A DNA stretch of 64,000 nucleotides from Cacajao melanocephalus (Eukaryota; Chordata; Mammalia; Primates; Pitheciidae). The DNA is taken from assembly GCA_963573385.1 (NCBI GenBank), contig CAUYLG010062931.1:1-64000 (forward strand), written 5' to 3'. Made by a program: the position numbers and the translations under genes. A model generated the notes under the pieces. The model had not been told where the DNA came from and did no database searches. It saw only the letters and a program-made list of their open reading frames with translations. Shown in pieces: positions 26,831-46,281 of the stretch. Positions within the stretch are counted from its first letter, which is position 1; each line of letters starts with the position of its first letter.

Positions 26831-27137
26831 TTTTTTTTTTTTTTTTTTTTGAGATGGAGTCTTGCTCTGTTGCCCAGGATGGAGTGGCATGCAGTGGCAC
26901 GTTCTTGGCTCACTGCAACCACCACCTCCTGGGTTCAAGCAATTCTCCTACCTTAACCTCCTGAGTAGCTGGATTACAGTCACCTGCCACCACACCTGGA
27001 TAACTTTTGTCTTTTTTACTAAAGATGGGGTTTCACTATGTTGGCCAGCCTGGTCTCAAACCCCTGACCTCTGGTGATCCGCTCGCCTCGGCCTCCCAAA
27101 GTACTGGGGTTACAGGTGTGAGCCACCATGTCCTACC
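26831..27137 (-). mobile_element. Alu in L1 reverse-transcriptase region
   Basis: T run of about 20, 'gagatggagtcttgctctg' to 'catgtcctaccc'. A short insertion, 'gagtggcatgcagtgg', alters the usual 'ggctggagtgcagtgg' block. Weak duplication attaaatt on both sides. Confidence 0.95.
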
Positions 27138-27592
27138 CTTAGTATTAAATTCTAACAAATATTAGGAAAGAAATACCAGTTCTGTACAAACTATTCCAGG
27201 AAATTGAAGAGGAAAGGATACTTCCTTATTTATTTTAGGAGACAGGTATTGCCCTAATAGCAAAACCTGACAGAGAAATTATAAGAAGAGGAAATTGAAG
27301 TCTAGTATCTGTCATTAATGTAGATGCAAAAACCAAACAAAAAAACAAAAATGAAATTTTAACAAAGCAAATACAATATATAAAAAGGGTAATATATCAT
27401 GGCCAAGGGTGGTTTATGTTAGGTTGGTTAAACATTCAAATATAATCCATCATGTTAAGAAATAAAAAGTAAAAAACACATGATCATCTCAATGGACATA
27501 GAAAAAATATTTGTCAGAATCTAACTTTTATACTCAATTAAAAAAAAATCAACCTGTCACCGATTAGAAATATAAGGAAATTAATCTGATAA

Positions 27593-27930
<338 letters not shown>

Positions 27931-29865
27931 ACTATTTCTTACTTAATAGTGAAAGACTGCATGTTTTCTGCTTAAGATCGGGAAGAAGGATGTCTGCTCT
28001 TACCACTTTTTTTTTCAACACTGTAGTAGCATAAGTCACTACAACGCAGGAGACATAAATAAAACCCAGAAAGTAAAGGAAGAAATAGACCTGTCTTTAT
28101 TTACAGACAGCAAGATGATCTATTATAAAATCCAGTGAGATCTAAAAGTTGTTTTTAGAACAACTATGAGTTTAGTGAGATTACAGAACACCAAGATCAT
28201 TATACAAAAAGCAATTGTATTTCTATATAATAACAATAAAGAAGTGGAAATTAAAGTAAAAAATACTGTATGATAGTATCAACTCAAAGAATGAGGAATA
28301 CATGGCATGAATTTGACTAAATTTGTATGATTCATACATAAAAATTACAAAATATTAATGAGAGAAATTAATGAAGAACTAAATAAATGGAGAGGTGATT
28401 ACAAGTCAGAAAAGGCTGAATATTGTTAAGGTGTCAGTTCTCCCATGTTGATCTACAGATTCAATGCAATCCAAACCACAATTTCATCTAGGCATTTTTG
28501 TGGGGTAGACATTCACAGGCTGATTTTGAAATTTATGTGAACAATGAAAGACCTATAATAACTAAAACAACATTGAAAAAGAACAGTTAGAGGGCTAACA
28601 TGATCTGATTTCAAGATTTATTACAAAGTTATTGTAATCAAGATAGTATACTATTGACATCAAAATAGATACTTGGGTCAATGAAACAGTAAAGAGAGTT
28701 CAGTGGAGTAGAATCATCTTTTCAACAAATGGTGTTGAAATAATTGGACATCCATGTGCAAACAAATGAATTCCAATCTATATCTTGTGGCATATACAAA
28801 AATTAATGAAAATGCATCACGCACTCAGATATACAAGCTAAATCCCTAGACCTTCTAAAGATACTACAAGAGGAACATGTGTGATGTTATGTTAGGCAAA
28901 AATTTCTCAGATATGCTGCCAAAAGCAAGATCCATTAAAAATGGATAAATTTAATATTTGGCACATTGAACTTCATTGCAATGAAAAACTCTGCACTTTG
29001 AAAAACAGTTAGAATGACAAGCAATGTATTTGGAGAAAACATTTGCAAACTATATATCTGATAAAGGACTTACCTGTATAATGGGCAACGAACTCCCAAA
29101 ACTCAATAAAAAGAAAATATCCAACAAAACAATGAGAAAATATATGAAAAGACATTTTACCAAATTAGATACACATGGCAAATAATCACATTAAAATGTG
29201 TTCAACATTATTAATCATTAGGGAAATACAAATTGAGACCACAATGAGATATCATTATACATCTTTTAGAATGACTAAAAGTAGAAAGACTGACCACTTC
29301 AAGTCTTGGCAAAGATGAGGAGCAACTGGAACTCATATACACAGCTCATGAGAGTGTAAAATGGTATAACCACTTTGAAAAACAGTTTGACAGTTTCCCT
29401 ACTGTTTATACATGTACCTATCATGTGATCTAGCCATTTCACTTCTAGAGATATTTATTTATAAGAAAAGAAAGCATGTGAGCAAACAACACACATGTGC
29501 ATGAATATTTATGGTGATTTTGTTTATCATAGCCAAAAGCTAGAGACCACTCAAACGTCCATTATCAGGTGAATGGAGAAAATAATTTGTGACACATGTG
29601 TATAATGGAATACTATGCAGTAAAAAGAAATGAGCTATCTCTACATGCAGCAACATGAGTAAGTCTCAAAAGCTTTATGCATAGTGAAAGATGCTGGATA
29701 AAAAAAAATCACATATTATAGAAGCATATTTATATGAATTCTAAAGATTGCAAATCTGTAGTGACAGAAAGTAGCTTATTGGTTTCCTGGTGACAAGAGT
29801 GGGAAGTGGGAAAGGGTGAGAGGGAGAGAATACAGAGAGGCATAAATTTATTAACGGTGCCTTGA

Positions 29866-31195
<1,330 letters not shown>

Positions 31196-33139
31196 TAAAA
31201 AAATTTTAAAAACACAAACTTTTGAGAATGATGAGTATTTCACTGTCTTGAGTGAGGTGAGAGTTCATGGATGTATGTATATGTCAAAACTTTTCAAGCA
31301 GTTCACTTAAACACTAAATTCAACCTTCTCTCAGTGAATACACCTGAGCATTCCATGGATGAGGTGAGAAAAGGCTGGGGCCAAGGATGAGGAAGAAGAT
31401 GGAAGGGGTACGGGGTGCTTCTGCCAAAACACAAGTTCTCCACATCATACATCCTCTCTCTGCTGTTTCTGAAAATTGTCTGTCATTGGTAATGAAAAGA
31501 AGGTGCTTTTATTTGATGTGGATGCTGATACAGCTCATGACAATTTATACTGGCCGCAAGGCTGTAGTTTTAGATTCCATCCTGAAAAGAGACATCCACA
31601 TGGAGGACTCCAGCTTCCAGTGATGACCCCACGAGCAGCTCATTGCATTTGCTTCCTCCTCTGCCTGAACGTGGCAGGTGGTTGTTCCAGAGGCAGCCAT
31701 GAGCAAGTGGCAAGCTTGTTGAGAAGGAACTGAAACACAGTCGGCGTTTGGCACAGCCTGGGAGCCTTCCTTCCAGTCTGCAGTCACTTCTCTCTCACTC
31801 TCTGAGCTTGACTGTTCTCGGTTGAATTTGCTTTCCCTCGTGGGTCCCCTGCTGGTAACTGGGTGTGCTTCCTCAAGCTGTGGGACCTCCAGTAACCATA
31901 ATCTGATGGGTGACATTAATCAGGAGGAATTTTACTATTTCAGAGTTCTATGTATTGGTTATGAATGCTTGGGAACACTGTGGAAGAAGGAAATGACACA
32001 GCCAGCAAGATATTGAGAGAGGCAGTCAGGTGATAAACGGGAAGATGATATAGTCAGTTCTGCGGTAGCGTGACATGTGTGTTCCTAAAAATCACTATAC
32101 TATGCATAACTGCACAGTAAAAGCAGATGGGAAAATGGGTTGGAGCACAACATTAAAAAACGTCATCAGTGAGATGTTTAAAAAGGGTAGAAACCTAATA
32201 AAAATCATCACACAGTTGTATGTATATTAAGTGGTTAAGAAATGCATGCATAGTAAAATAAATGTCACACGTTACCCTGGAAAACACCTGAAGTTTAGTG
32301 TGGAATTAGGTGACTGAAGGAATGTAATCTGTGAGTTATTGAGAGGGGTGGAAGCAATATAATCTGAGATGGGAGGGAATCTTGCAGCCCCGGGTGTGGA
32401 TGACTGAGGCTCATAACTTGCACGGTGAACTGAGGTAGCTGGTCGGTGTTTGTGTGTGTGTGTGTGTGTGTGCATGCCCATGTGCACACATGCTGGTATT
32501 TTGCATATTTCTCGGTGTCTCAGCCCAGCTGGTTACAGCTTTCTGTGTTTACCCAGTGTTTCTCGCAGATGAAATCACGCATAAGCAAATGCAAAATGTT
32601 ATGCTTAGGTTGTTCCCTGCTATATCAGTTACACTGGAACAAATTCACATCTTCCAAACAAGCATCACTTCAGAACCAACTGTGCAGCGTTGAGAGAGGC
32701 GCTGTGTGGAGGAGCTTTTGAAGGGAGCTTGCCGGAGGACGGTGTAGGGTAGGACTGAGCTGGAGCATCTTAAGAACACCCCATTATGGCACTTACCTTT
32801 GTTTAACCACTGTTAATAACCAAGTGTCTGTGATTCCCTGTATCCCTATCTTTCCCATCACTGTTGCTACGTGGAAGGGACTGGAGAGGCAGCTCATTCT
32901 TCCAGGGTTGTTGTGAGCCACCCTGCGCTCTTATTACAGCTATATTGGCTCCATCAGCTACCAAAGAAGGCTAAGGCTGCCCAGGGGGTCAGTAGGAAGG
33001 GGAGTCAGCTGTCTCTTGACCCAGAACGGAGAGAGTTATACAGAAACAGATTCCCAGATTCTGTTATTTCAGACCTGTCTCATTAAAAAAAATGTAGTCA
33101 TTGACACAGTATTGTCAATGCAATCACCAGCTTGTTACT
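31196..33139. other. Low-repeat stretch with one TG microsatellite
   Basis: A TG repeat lies at 32452-32475. Several overlapping frames of 60-123 codons at 31387-31916 and 32272-32721 lie on both strands with no recognisable domain. No exon or repeat supported. Confidence 0.5.
32452..32475. repeat. (TG)n microsatellite
   Basis: About a dozen uninterrupted TG units, followed by 'catgcccatgtgcacac'. Confidence 0.95.
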
Positions 33140-33262
33140 GGCTTATTGAGTACCTACTATGTGTCAAGCCCCATTTTTGGTTCTTTAGCAAATAAAGGAG
33201 ACAAAACTCCCTGTCCCTGTGGCGTTTATATTTGGGCAGGAGACTCAGATAAATGATGTGTT
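33140..33262 (-). mobile_element. L2 3' end, antisense
   Basis: 'gagtacctactatgtgtcaa', 'ggagacaaaactccctgtcc' and 'ctgtggcgtttatatttggg' in the reversed L2 order. Confidence 0.7.
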
Positions 33263-33623
33263 ATTTTTCCAAATAAGGACATTAGAATGAACAAGTCAGC
33301 GATAATGATAGCAACTCGTGCTTTCATTTCAAAACAGAATCGTCACCTTTATTTTTGAAAGGCCATCTTTATGCCAGGTGCACAGGGCTGATACAATGTC
33401 AGAATGAAAGGCCAGTCTTTAAAGAAAGTGGTACATCCACATACAGAGTCTTGGAAACCACAGCTGATGGTCAAGGGAAGGTTAACCTTCTGAAGGTTAA
33501 GCCTTGAGAAGGAGCCACCTGTCTTGTTTTTGGCCCATAACTCTCAGTAATGAAGGGTGTCTCTTGCATATCAAATGCTCATGGAATTGTACAGAGGCAA
33601 CCCTGGGTCCTAAATACCCACAG
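33263..33623. other. Non-repetitive stretch, no feature seen
   Basis: No family or exon recognised. Confidence 0.5.
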
Positions 33624-33957
33624 GCCCCAGTGTGTGATGTTCCCCTCCCTGTGTCCATCTGTTCTTATTGTTCAACTCCCACTTATGAGTGAGAACATGC
33701 GGTGTTTGGTTTTCTGTTCCTGTGTTAGTTTGCTGAGAATGATGGCTTCCAGCTTCATTGATGTCCCTGCAAAGGACATGAAGTCATTCTCCTTTATGCT
33801 CAGCTAATTTTTATTATTAGCTGTGGGTGAGTCATGAAACTTTTCTAAGCTTTGGTTTCCTCATCTAAGAATATACATAATAATAAAACAGACCTTGTAG
33901 TGTTACGGAGAAATTGAGCGAAGATAATATAGGTGGCCCTGTCTGGTTCATGGTTCT
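33624..33957. repeat. Local duplication A, left copy (derived)
   Basis: Direct-orientation copy of 34699-35034, offset about 1,075 bp. It carries a part of a reversed L1 (to about 33800), the same L1/MIR junction near 'tattattagctgtgggtgag', and the MIR right part. Its left edge falls inside the L1, and the L1 tail is missing, so it looks copied rather than independently inserted. Confidence 0.9.
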
Positions 33958-34484
33958 TACTTGGTAGGAGGTTTCTCCTGCCACTTTTGCCTCAGTGTCC
34001 CTTCTAAGCTCTTGAGAGTTGAGGTGTTTTTCTTCTGGTTTGAGATGAGTAACTGTCTCTGGAGCTCTTACCCTCTGACTTCCTGCAGCAAGCGCTTCCT
34101 TTTCCCATCTTCCCAGGCTGAAAATTCAACAGGGGCTATCTGTGCTGTAGTTAATTGTGCTTTAGTTATTTGTGCCGTAGTTACTTTAGCATCCATGGAG
34201 GCAGCTTGTCTACCTAGAGTGGGATACAGGCATTTGCAAGACCCCATGAAGCCCCAGATGCTTCTGGATTGTTGGATGGGACTCAGCAGGAGGTGCTGGC
34301 ATACGCAGAAGTCGATTTGAACAAACCTCTCTGGTTACCGCTAAATTGTGCCGCTGTGGCCAGGATGTTCCTGCTTCCTTATGATATTTAGGAATAGATT
34401 TACAAAGTGCCTCTGAATCTATTCTGCTTTGGGACTATGTTCCATAGGGGTGATCCCTATTCTCTAGCAGCTTGTTTTTAATAT
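33958..34484. other. Non-repetitive stretch, no feature seen
   Basis: Contains a 119-codon plus frame (33961-34320) without recognisable domain. A small tandem element around 34140-34190 repeats 'gtgctgtagttaattgtgc'-like units. Confidence 0.5.
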
Positions 34485-35012
34485 GGTGATTTGGTATGTG
34501 TCCCATGGGCCGGGGTTCAAGTCTCAGTTCTTTTTTTTACTTTAAGTTCTGGGATACGTGTGCAGGTTTGTTACGTAGGTGTACATGTGCCACGGTGGTT
34601 TGCTGCGTCCATCAACCTGTCATGTAGGTTTTAAGCCCCACAGACGTTATGTTTTTCGTCCTAATGCTCTCCCTCCCCTTGCCCCCCACCCCCCGACAGG
34701 CCCCATGTGTGATGTTCCCCTCCTTGTGTCCATGTGTTCTCATTGTTCAACTCCCACTTATGAGTGACAAAATTTAGTGTTTGGTCTTCTGTTCCTGTGT
34801 TAGTTTGCTGAGAATGATGGCTTCCAGCTTCATCCATGTCCCTGGAAAGGACATGAAGTCATTCTTTTTTATACCCAGCTCCTTTATTTATTATTAGCTG
34901 TGGGTGAGTTGTGAAAGTTTTCTAAGGTTTTGTTTCCTCATCCAAGGATATGCATAGTAATAAAACAGATCTCGTAGTGTTACGGTGAAATTGAACTAAG
35001 ATTATATAGTTA
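34485..35012 (+). mobile_element. MIR split by an L1 insertion
   Basis: 'ggggttcaagtctcagttc' lies left of the L1, and 'attagctgtgggtgagttgt' followed by 'ttttgtttcctcatcc' lies right of it. Together they form a continuous MIR core interrupted by 34531-34887. Confidence 0.7.
34531..34887 (-). mobile_element. Short 5'-truncated primate L1, antisense, in MIR
   Basis: T tail, 'actttaagttctgggatacg', 'gtgcaggtttgttacgtagg', then 'caactcccacttatgagtga' and 'aatgatggcttccagcttca'. Only about 350 bp of the 3' end was inserted. Confidence 0.9.
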
Positions 35013-35034
35013 GGCCAGTTTGATTCATGGCCAG
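34699..35034. repeat. Local duplication A, right copy (source)
   Basis: Matches 33624-33957 with long identical runs. Here the L1 has its 3' tail and the MIR continues on both sides, so this is the intact locus. Confidence 0.9.
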
Positions 35035-35234
35035 AACTTAACATACGTGAACTCTCACCATCAGTTGACTGCAGCTCCTGTGAGATAACCCTGCTTGGTG
35101 ATGCCCAGCCCATGGAGATGATTCTTTCCCGCTGGGCTAAGAATGGTTTATTATCCATTCCACTTTGGGTGTTTAATCATATGTTGCCTCCTATGGCTCT
35201 CATACAGAGTGTTTCTGCCTTATTTTTCAGATGA

Positions 35235-35445
35235 TATTTGCTCACAATTATTGAGCTCTTCAATGAGAGGCATTGGCTAAGGACTTCCCAAATATTTCTG
35301 TATTAAATGTTCACATAAGCCAAGAGGTATGGGGCATTTTAATTCATTTTTCAGATGAGAAAACTGCAGACCAGGAGTTTAGTAACTTACTGAAAGCCAC
35401 ACAGCAGGTCAGAGGCAGAGAAGGGATTAGAAGCCTGGCTTTTCT
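35235..35445 (-). mobile_element. MIR, antisense
   Basis: 'cacaattattgagctcttca', 'tttcagatgagaaaactgca' and 'gaaagccacacagcaggtca' in the reversed MIR order. Confidence 0.7.
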
Positions 35446-35641
35446 CTCCACCCATCGGCATTGAAAACACTTGGAGGGTGGAGGTCAGGGTATTCATGTT
35501 ATTTGTAAGTGTAGAGAAGTTGGTCAGCAAAATAGAACTGGAAAACGACTCACATTGAGAACCTACTCTGTCAGCCTTCCCTCCACTGTGCTTCGTGGGA
35601 AGATCCCATGACCCAATGGTGAGTTGTGGCTTCCCTTTCTG

Positions 35642-36031
35642 TTGACGCACAGTTCATATCACTATTTTATAGGCTCTAAGGATTTCTGCAGGCAAGACAC
35701 TTTGCTGAAGCTAGAATTTCCTCATGTTCATTTGAATTTTTAAAATTTTCTGAAAGGATGTCTGCGTTCCTGCTATCTGTCTGGCACTGTACAAGGCACA
35801 CATGTGAGAGACATGATGGGAGCTAAGCACGTGGGCATTGGGTGGCCTCATGAAGCTCACAGAGAGATACTGAACAGGGAAACAAAACTGAATAATTATG
35901 CATTGTGATGCGTGATATGAAGAAACAAGAAGGGTGGTGCAGTAAGGGGTGTGGGAGGGGTGATGATGGGGAATAGGGGATCACTGCAGGAAGGAGACTT
36001 AGAGTTGAAAACCAAAGCAGGAGACGGAGGC
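35642..36031. repeat. Local duplication B, left copy (derived)
   Basis: Direct copy of 39359-39760, offset about 3.7 kb. Shared landmarks include 'tgcgttcctgctatctgtct', 'ggcactgtacaaggca' and 'aataattatgcattgtgatg'. The L2 sequence inside stops at 36031, where the other copy's L2 continues. Confidence 0.92.
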
Positions 36032-36509
36032 ATTATCTGGTCACGGTCAGATAACGAAGTCCCTGCTGCAAAACAAACACCCCCAGGCCTTGGAGCAGGC
36101 ACAGCCCCTGGGAAACGAGGGAAGGGAGAAAGTAAGTCAGCTGTTTCCCGTCCTGATACCCATCTCCACCTCCTCCACAGCTTGGGGCAAGAACTCAAGA
36201 GGCAAGCTGTATGCCATATGTCTGAGTATTTTAAAACTGGGCACTAAGCTAAAACCATCAGATGGCATGTTCCATCCACATAGATGTGTATATATATTTA
36301 TATACATGTAAAAGCTCATACTACAATATTGAAAAAAAAGTATACTACTATATAGTTTTTATATAATTGAAAGTCAACAAAATATCCAACATGATTGAAT
36401 TTAATTATTCTTGCGTATGTCTAGGTGTTCTGTGGATGGATCAGACATGTCTGGACGATTGGCAAACAAAAGACATGCCTTATAATGATCAGTGTTTTCT
36501 CATTCTGCA
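36032..36509. other. Non-repetitive stretch, no feature seen
   Basis: AT-rich part at 36280-36370. No exon recognised. Confidence 0.5.
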
Positions 36510-36807
<298 letters not shown>

Positions 36808-36824
36808 ATTTTCCTACATTTCTA

Positions 36825-36930
36825 TTGACATGACCTAAAAGACTAATGACCTAAAAGAATGTCACCTAAAATGTAATTATAATGACCTAAAAGAATAAAA
36901 CTTAAAATGTAATTATATGCAAAAGTTATA
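36825..36930. repeat. Imperfect short tandem 'gacctaaaaga' units
   Basis: The motif recurs at about 36832, 36847 and 36881, with 'aaaatgtaattata' also repeated at 36868 and 36904. Small local slippage or duplication. Confidence 0.7.
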
Positions 36931-37732
36931 AAACCGGTATATATTTCTGTAAAAATGTAAGTTATATGTTTTAAAAATAAAATTATTTTTCAATATTTTC
37001 AAGACAGGTTCTTCTAAAACATTAAAAACTGTCTATTAAAAGTAAATGGAAAAATAGAAACCATATAAAAATGTATCTTCAATTTTAGCAACTTGAATCA
37101 GATATCATTATATGTTTCTATAATAAACTGCACATTTTGCATTTAGTGTCCATCCTGGGGCCGTGATTCAGCATTTACACAAATTTCAGACCAATGAATT
37201 GGTTAACATTGCAGCCTGTTCCCAGACACCAAATGCTCTATTCACACACGTCTCAGGGATTATGAATTGAACAAGGAGAAGCAAGGAATGAATGCTTGAC
37301 AATGCTGAGTGATAGATCTGACAAGTTGATTAGTTCATTTATCTCTCTTCCTACTCACATTCTTCCTACCTTCTCAGCAGTGGTCTCCAACGTCATGGGC
37401 AGTGGTACAACCCACAGACCTTGAGCGTAATCGGAAGTGACCACTTTCTGATTCAAGCACAGGGTGCAGAGATGTATTTCCATAGGCCTTGAGTGATGTT
37501 AGCTATTGGAGTGGGTATTTATAGGCACAGACCGCCTGGGTCAGTCTGACAGACAACCAAATCCTGGAAGAGATAAGTTTTCTTTAATAAATAAATTTAC
37601 CCTTTTGTGTGTTTGTGACACGTGGGGCTCTCTAAAGCTCAGGGTACAGGGCAGGAGCTCCTCTTGCCTGCATCCGGCTACCCTCCACTATGGATGTTGA
37701 TGGATTCAATTTAATGGATAGAATGGAACTAT
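36931..37732. other. AT-rich non-repetitive stretch
   Basis: No repeat family or exon recognised. Confidence 0.5.
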
Positions 37733-38105
<373 letters not shown>

Positions 38106-38245
38106 GTAGTTGGAGAGATTGTGAAAGTAACCATAACCAGGAACATGTAACCTAAGTGTGACTCTGTTGAAGTCAGGGTTGAGGGCAGAGACAGGGAAGT
38201 GTTTCACCAAGTCTGGACAGGTTCGTTAGAAAGACCCTCTTCCTC

Positions 38246-39358
<1,113 letters not shown>

Positions 39359-39760
39359 TTGACACACAGTTCATGTGACTATTTTATAGGCTCTGAGGAT
39401 TTCTGCAGGCAAGAAACCTGTTCCACTTTGCTGAACCTAAAATTTCCTCATGTTCATTTGAATTTTTAAAATTTTCTGAAAGGATGTCTGCGTTCCTGCT
39501 ATCTGTCTGGCACTGTACAAGGCATGTATGTGAGAGATTTGATGGGAGCCAAGCATGTGGGCATTGGGTTGCCTCAGAAGCTCACAGAGAGATAATGAAC
39601 AGGTAAACAAAACTGAATAATTATGCATTGTGATGCGTAACATGAAGAAAGAAGCAGGATGCTGCAGTAAGGAATATGGGAGGGGTGACTCTGATGGGGA
39701 GCCAGGGATCACTCCAGGAAGGTGACTTTTAGTTGAAAACCAAAGCATGAGAAGGAGGCA
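39359..39760. repeat. Local duplication B, right copy (source)
   Basis: Counterpart of 35642-36031, differing mainly by a 10-bp insertion ('aacctgttcc') and scattered substitutions. The antisense L2 continues past its end. Confidence 0.92.
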
Positions 39761-39835
39761 GACATGTGAAGTGTGGGAGAAAGAGATGAGAAAGCATGTG
39801 CAAAGGCCCTGAGGCATTCTGTGATCTGGTTCTTA
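39480..39835 (-). mobile_element. L2, antisense
   Basis: 'tctggcactgtacaaggcat', 'agaaggaggcagacatgtga' and 'gcatgtgcaaaggccctgag' follow reversed L2 through and beyond duplication B. Confidence 0.65.
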
Positions 39836-41004
39836 GAAACACACAACGACTTGTGATACTGACAGGAGACAGGGAAATACTGGGTAGAAGAGGGTGGTTC
39901 CCTGGCACAGGCACCCCCCCTGCCCCCAAACCTGAAGACCTGTGGCCCTAAGTGAGGGCAAGTATTTCTGTTTTCACGTGCAAAATGTTGCCTTTTGGTC
40001 TGCCATGCCCCTCTTCCTGGCCCCTTATAAACCCAAGACCTTAGTGGCCACACACACAAGCAGCTGAAAGTCAGAACCAGCAGAACAGCGATGGTAGAAC
40101 AACATGGCAGAGAAAGAATAGGAAGGATGTCTGGATGCCAGGGGGGCATTCAGCCTGGGGTGGTCAGAGAAGAATTCCACCAGTGGGAGGCTCAACTCCA
40201 GGGGAAGACCACCTTCCTACTCTATCCCCGCCTCCAGCTCCCCATCCATCTTGCTGAGACCCACTTCCATCACTCAGTAACACCTTGCACTCATCGTCCT
40301 AGCCCACGTGTGATCCGATTCTTCCAGTACACTGGGCAAGAACTTGGGATACAGAAGGCTGTCACACTGGCCTCCTGCGCTTGTGATAAGGCCGAGGGTC
40401 TTTTGCACTGATAAACACAAGCTGTCTGCAGATAGCAAAGTTGAAAGAGCACAGTGTAACACACACACACTAGGCTTTGGGAATCATAGACCCCCCCCTC
40501 CCCAGATGAAGCCATGGGGCTGGAATCCAAAAGTGGTCCCCATGTTCTCAGCACCTGCCCATCTGCAAGCTCCCCTAGGGGTTTGAGCAGCTGGGAGACG
40601 GAAGGAGCCAGCCACACCCCTGTCACACGTCCTCTGAGGCGGGATATGGGAACTCTCCCATTTCACTTGTAATCTATGCAAACTACCTTTGTAACCAGAG
40701 ACACTCCTGAGATCCTTACAAAGGCCTGGTACAAAGCAGATGATCAGAACTGGTCACTTTCCTGTCCTCGTTAAGGGGATTCTGAACATGGCCATTGAGA
40801 AGAGTTTCAGTCTTGAACAAACTCCCTGGCTCTGTTCCTGCCATCGTTTCAGTCTTGGGTGTGGTAGGACCCTGAGACTTTTGGCCCCCTCAGAGTGCAG
40901 AGGGTCTGTCTTTGTAGTTTGCTGGCCAAACCTTCCAATTCAGATCAAGGTGCGTAATTTGGATTCACTCAATCCGTCATGAGAGTGCAAAGGCATCAGA
41001 AAGC
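39836..41004. other. Non-repetitive stretch, no feature seen
   Basis: Short CA-repeat (about 40461-40470) and C-run only. Many overlapping frames of 64-146 codons on both strands; none recognisable. Confidence 0.5.
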
Positions 41005-41130
41005 TATAGCAGGAGTTCTCGAAGGTCCATGTACGAAGGAGACACCTGGAGAACTTGTTAAAATGTGCAGTTCTCTGGGACCACCCCTTAGATTTGGAAA
41101 CCATAAGTCTTGAGCTAGATGTGTGAGGTA
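41005..41130 (+). mobile_element. MER5A-like
   Basis: 'ggagttctcgaaggtccatg', 'ggagacacctggagaacttg' and 'ttaaaatgtgcagttctctg' follow the MER5A start. Confidence 0.65.
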
Positions 41131-41948
41131 TGCCAGGTGGATTAGAGGAAGACGATCCCATACTCATCACACTTGGTGAAATACATCGAAACCATAGCAG
41201 CTATGCTCACGTGGGTGCAGAGCTGGGCTGGGGGTTCCCCTGAGGAAATCCAAGCTTTTAATATGTGATCAGTTTTTGCCTAGCTCCTCCATAGTAGCAA
41301 AAGGGGTTTATGCAGCTAGGAGAACCCTCCTAGGCAAAAAAAATTTAAAAAAAAGAAAAAAAAATCAAGTGCAGAGAAAACTGGCCAAGTACTTTGCCGC
41401 CCAGGAGGGGTAACAGCATACTCCTGTTCTGGTTCTTGGCTTATTTAAGCATGGTTTGTATATTTTTTGATTTATAAATTCCCTGAAGTACATCCAAAGG
41501 GCCATAGCAAACTTTGATTTAGAAGCCATTTGTTTTGTAAACTGGTGTGACTATGAACCTCAGATCTGAAATATGGCAGCTAATAGGCTAATGAATCAGG
41601 AAATGGACTTATTTATATATACTCAAAATAAGCCAAACAAGGCCACGGAGTTTTTGCAGATAAACGAGACCCACACCGCTGAGAAGCCCCTTCAGGACTG
41701 GGGCTTGGCCATATGGGTCAGGGGATTGTGATCTACACCTCCTTCCTTGAATCTGGTCTGGTTCCCCTGTTCTAAAAGGGGCCCTCCACCTGGGACCTTG
41801 TCACCACTCTTTTCTTGGAAGTTGCTCTATCAATTTACTCCTGTTCCCCCTTGGAATATATATAAACTTCCCAAATCTCTTTCTTCCTAGGTCGTTCTCT
41901 CTTGTGCAACCTTAAAAACTCTTTGGTGACAACCACTCTCCTCATCTT
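41131..41948. other. Non-repetitive stretch with an inverted repeat and a TATA-like site
   Basis: 11-bp arms TTTTTGCCTAG at 41273-41283 and CTAGGCAAAAA at 41330-41340 could pair. 'atatatataaacttcc' near 41858 resembles an old LTR or TATA element, without further support. Confidence 0.45.
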
Positions 41949-42292
<344 letters not shown>

Positions 42293-42599
42293 AGCCGAGG
42301 GGCTTCTCACTGCCTCCAGGATGTGCAAAAACTAGCCCCTGCCTACTTCCGCAAGCTCACGTTGTGCCCTTCACTGTAGCATGCTGCACTCTGGCCGTCC
42401 AGAGATCCTTTCATTCTGCCCCATCTGTCCAACTTGGGACTGACTGTCTTAACAGGCTCTGTTTTTATCTGGATGATCTTGTTTATATTCTATGCGTCTC
42501 CCTAACTGTCATAAAAAATGAGTGAATTTAGGCCTCTTGTCTGTCTTATCACCTATTGCTGCATTCCCACAGTGTCAACAGTGCTTATGAAAATGGCCA

Positions 42600-43400
<801 letters not shown>

Positions 43401-43410
43401 TTATTCCTTC

Positions 43411-45994
<2,584 letters not shown>

Positions 45995-46281
45995 TATTTT
46001 TGAGACGGAATCTCACTCTGTCATCCAGGTTGGAGTGCAATGGTACAATCTTGGCTCCCTGCAACTTCCGCCTCCTGGGTTCAAGCAATTCTTCTGCTTC
46101 CGCCTCCTGAGTATCTGGGATTACAGGTACTCGCCATCAAGCCTGGCTAATGTTTGTATTTTTGTAGAGACAGGGTTTCACCATGTTGGCAAGGCTGGTC
46201 TTGAACTCCTGACATCAGGTAATCTGCCTGCCTCAGCCTCCCAAAGTGCTGGGATTACAGGCGTGAGCCACTGCACCCAGC
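45995..46281 (-). mobile_element. Alu, full length
   Basis: 'gagacggaatctcactctg' to 'ctgcacccagct'. The T tail is short and decayed. Confidence 0.95.

Noticed and set aside
31387..31916. Overlapping frames that might be an exon or processed pseudogene
   Set aside because: No poly-A tail, no target duplication, no recognised protein, and frames on both strands of similar length.
41700..41940. TATA-like motif at about 41858 suggesting a promoter
   Set aside because: No CpG context, no first exon and no LTR boundary identified. A TATA-like string alone is weak evidence.
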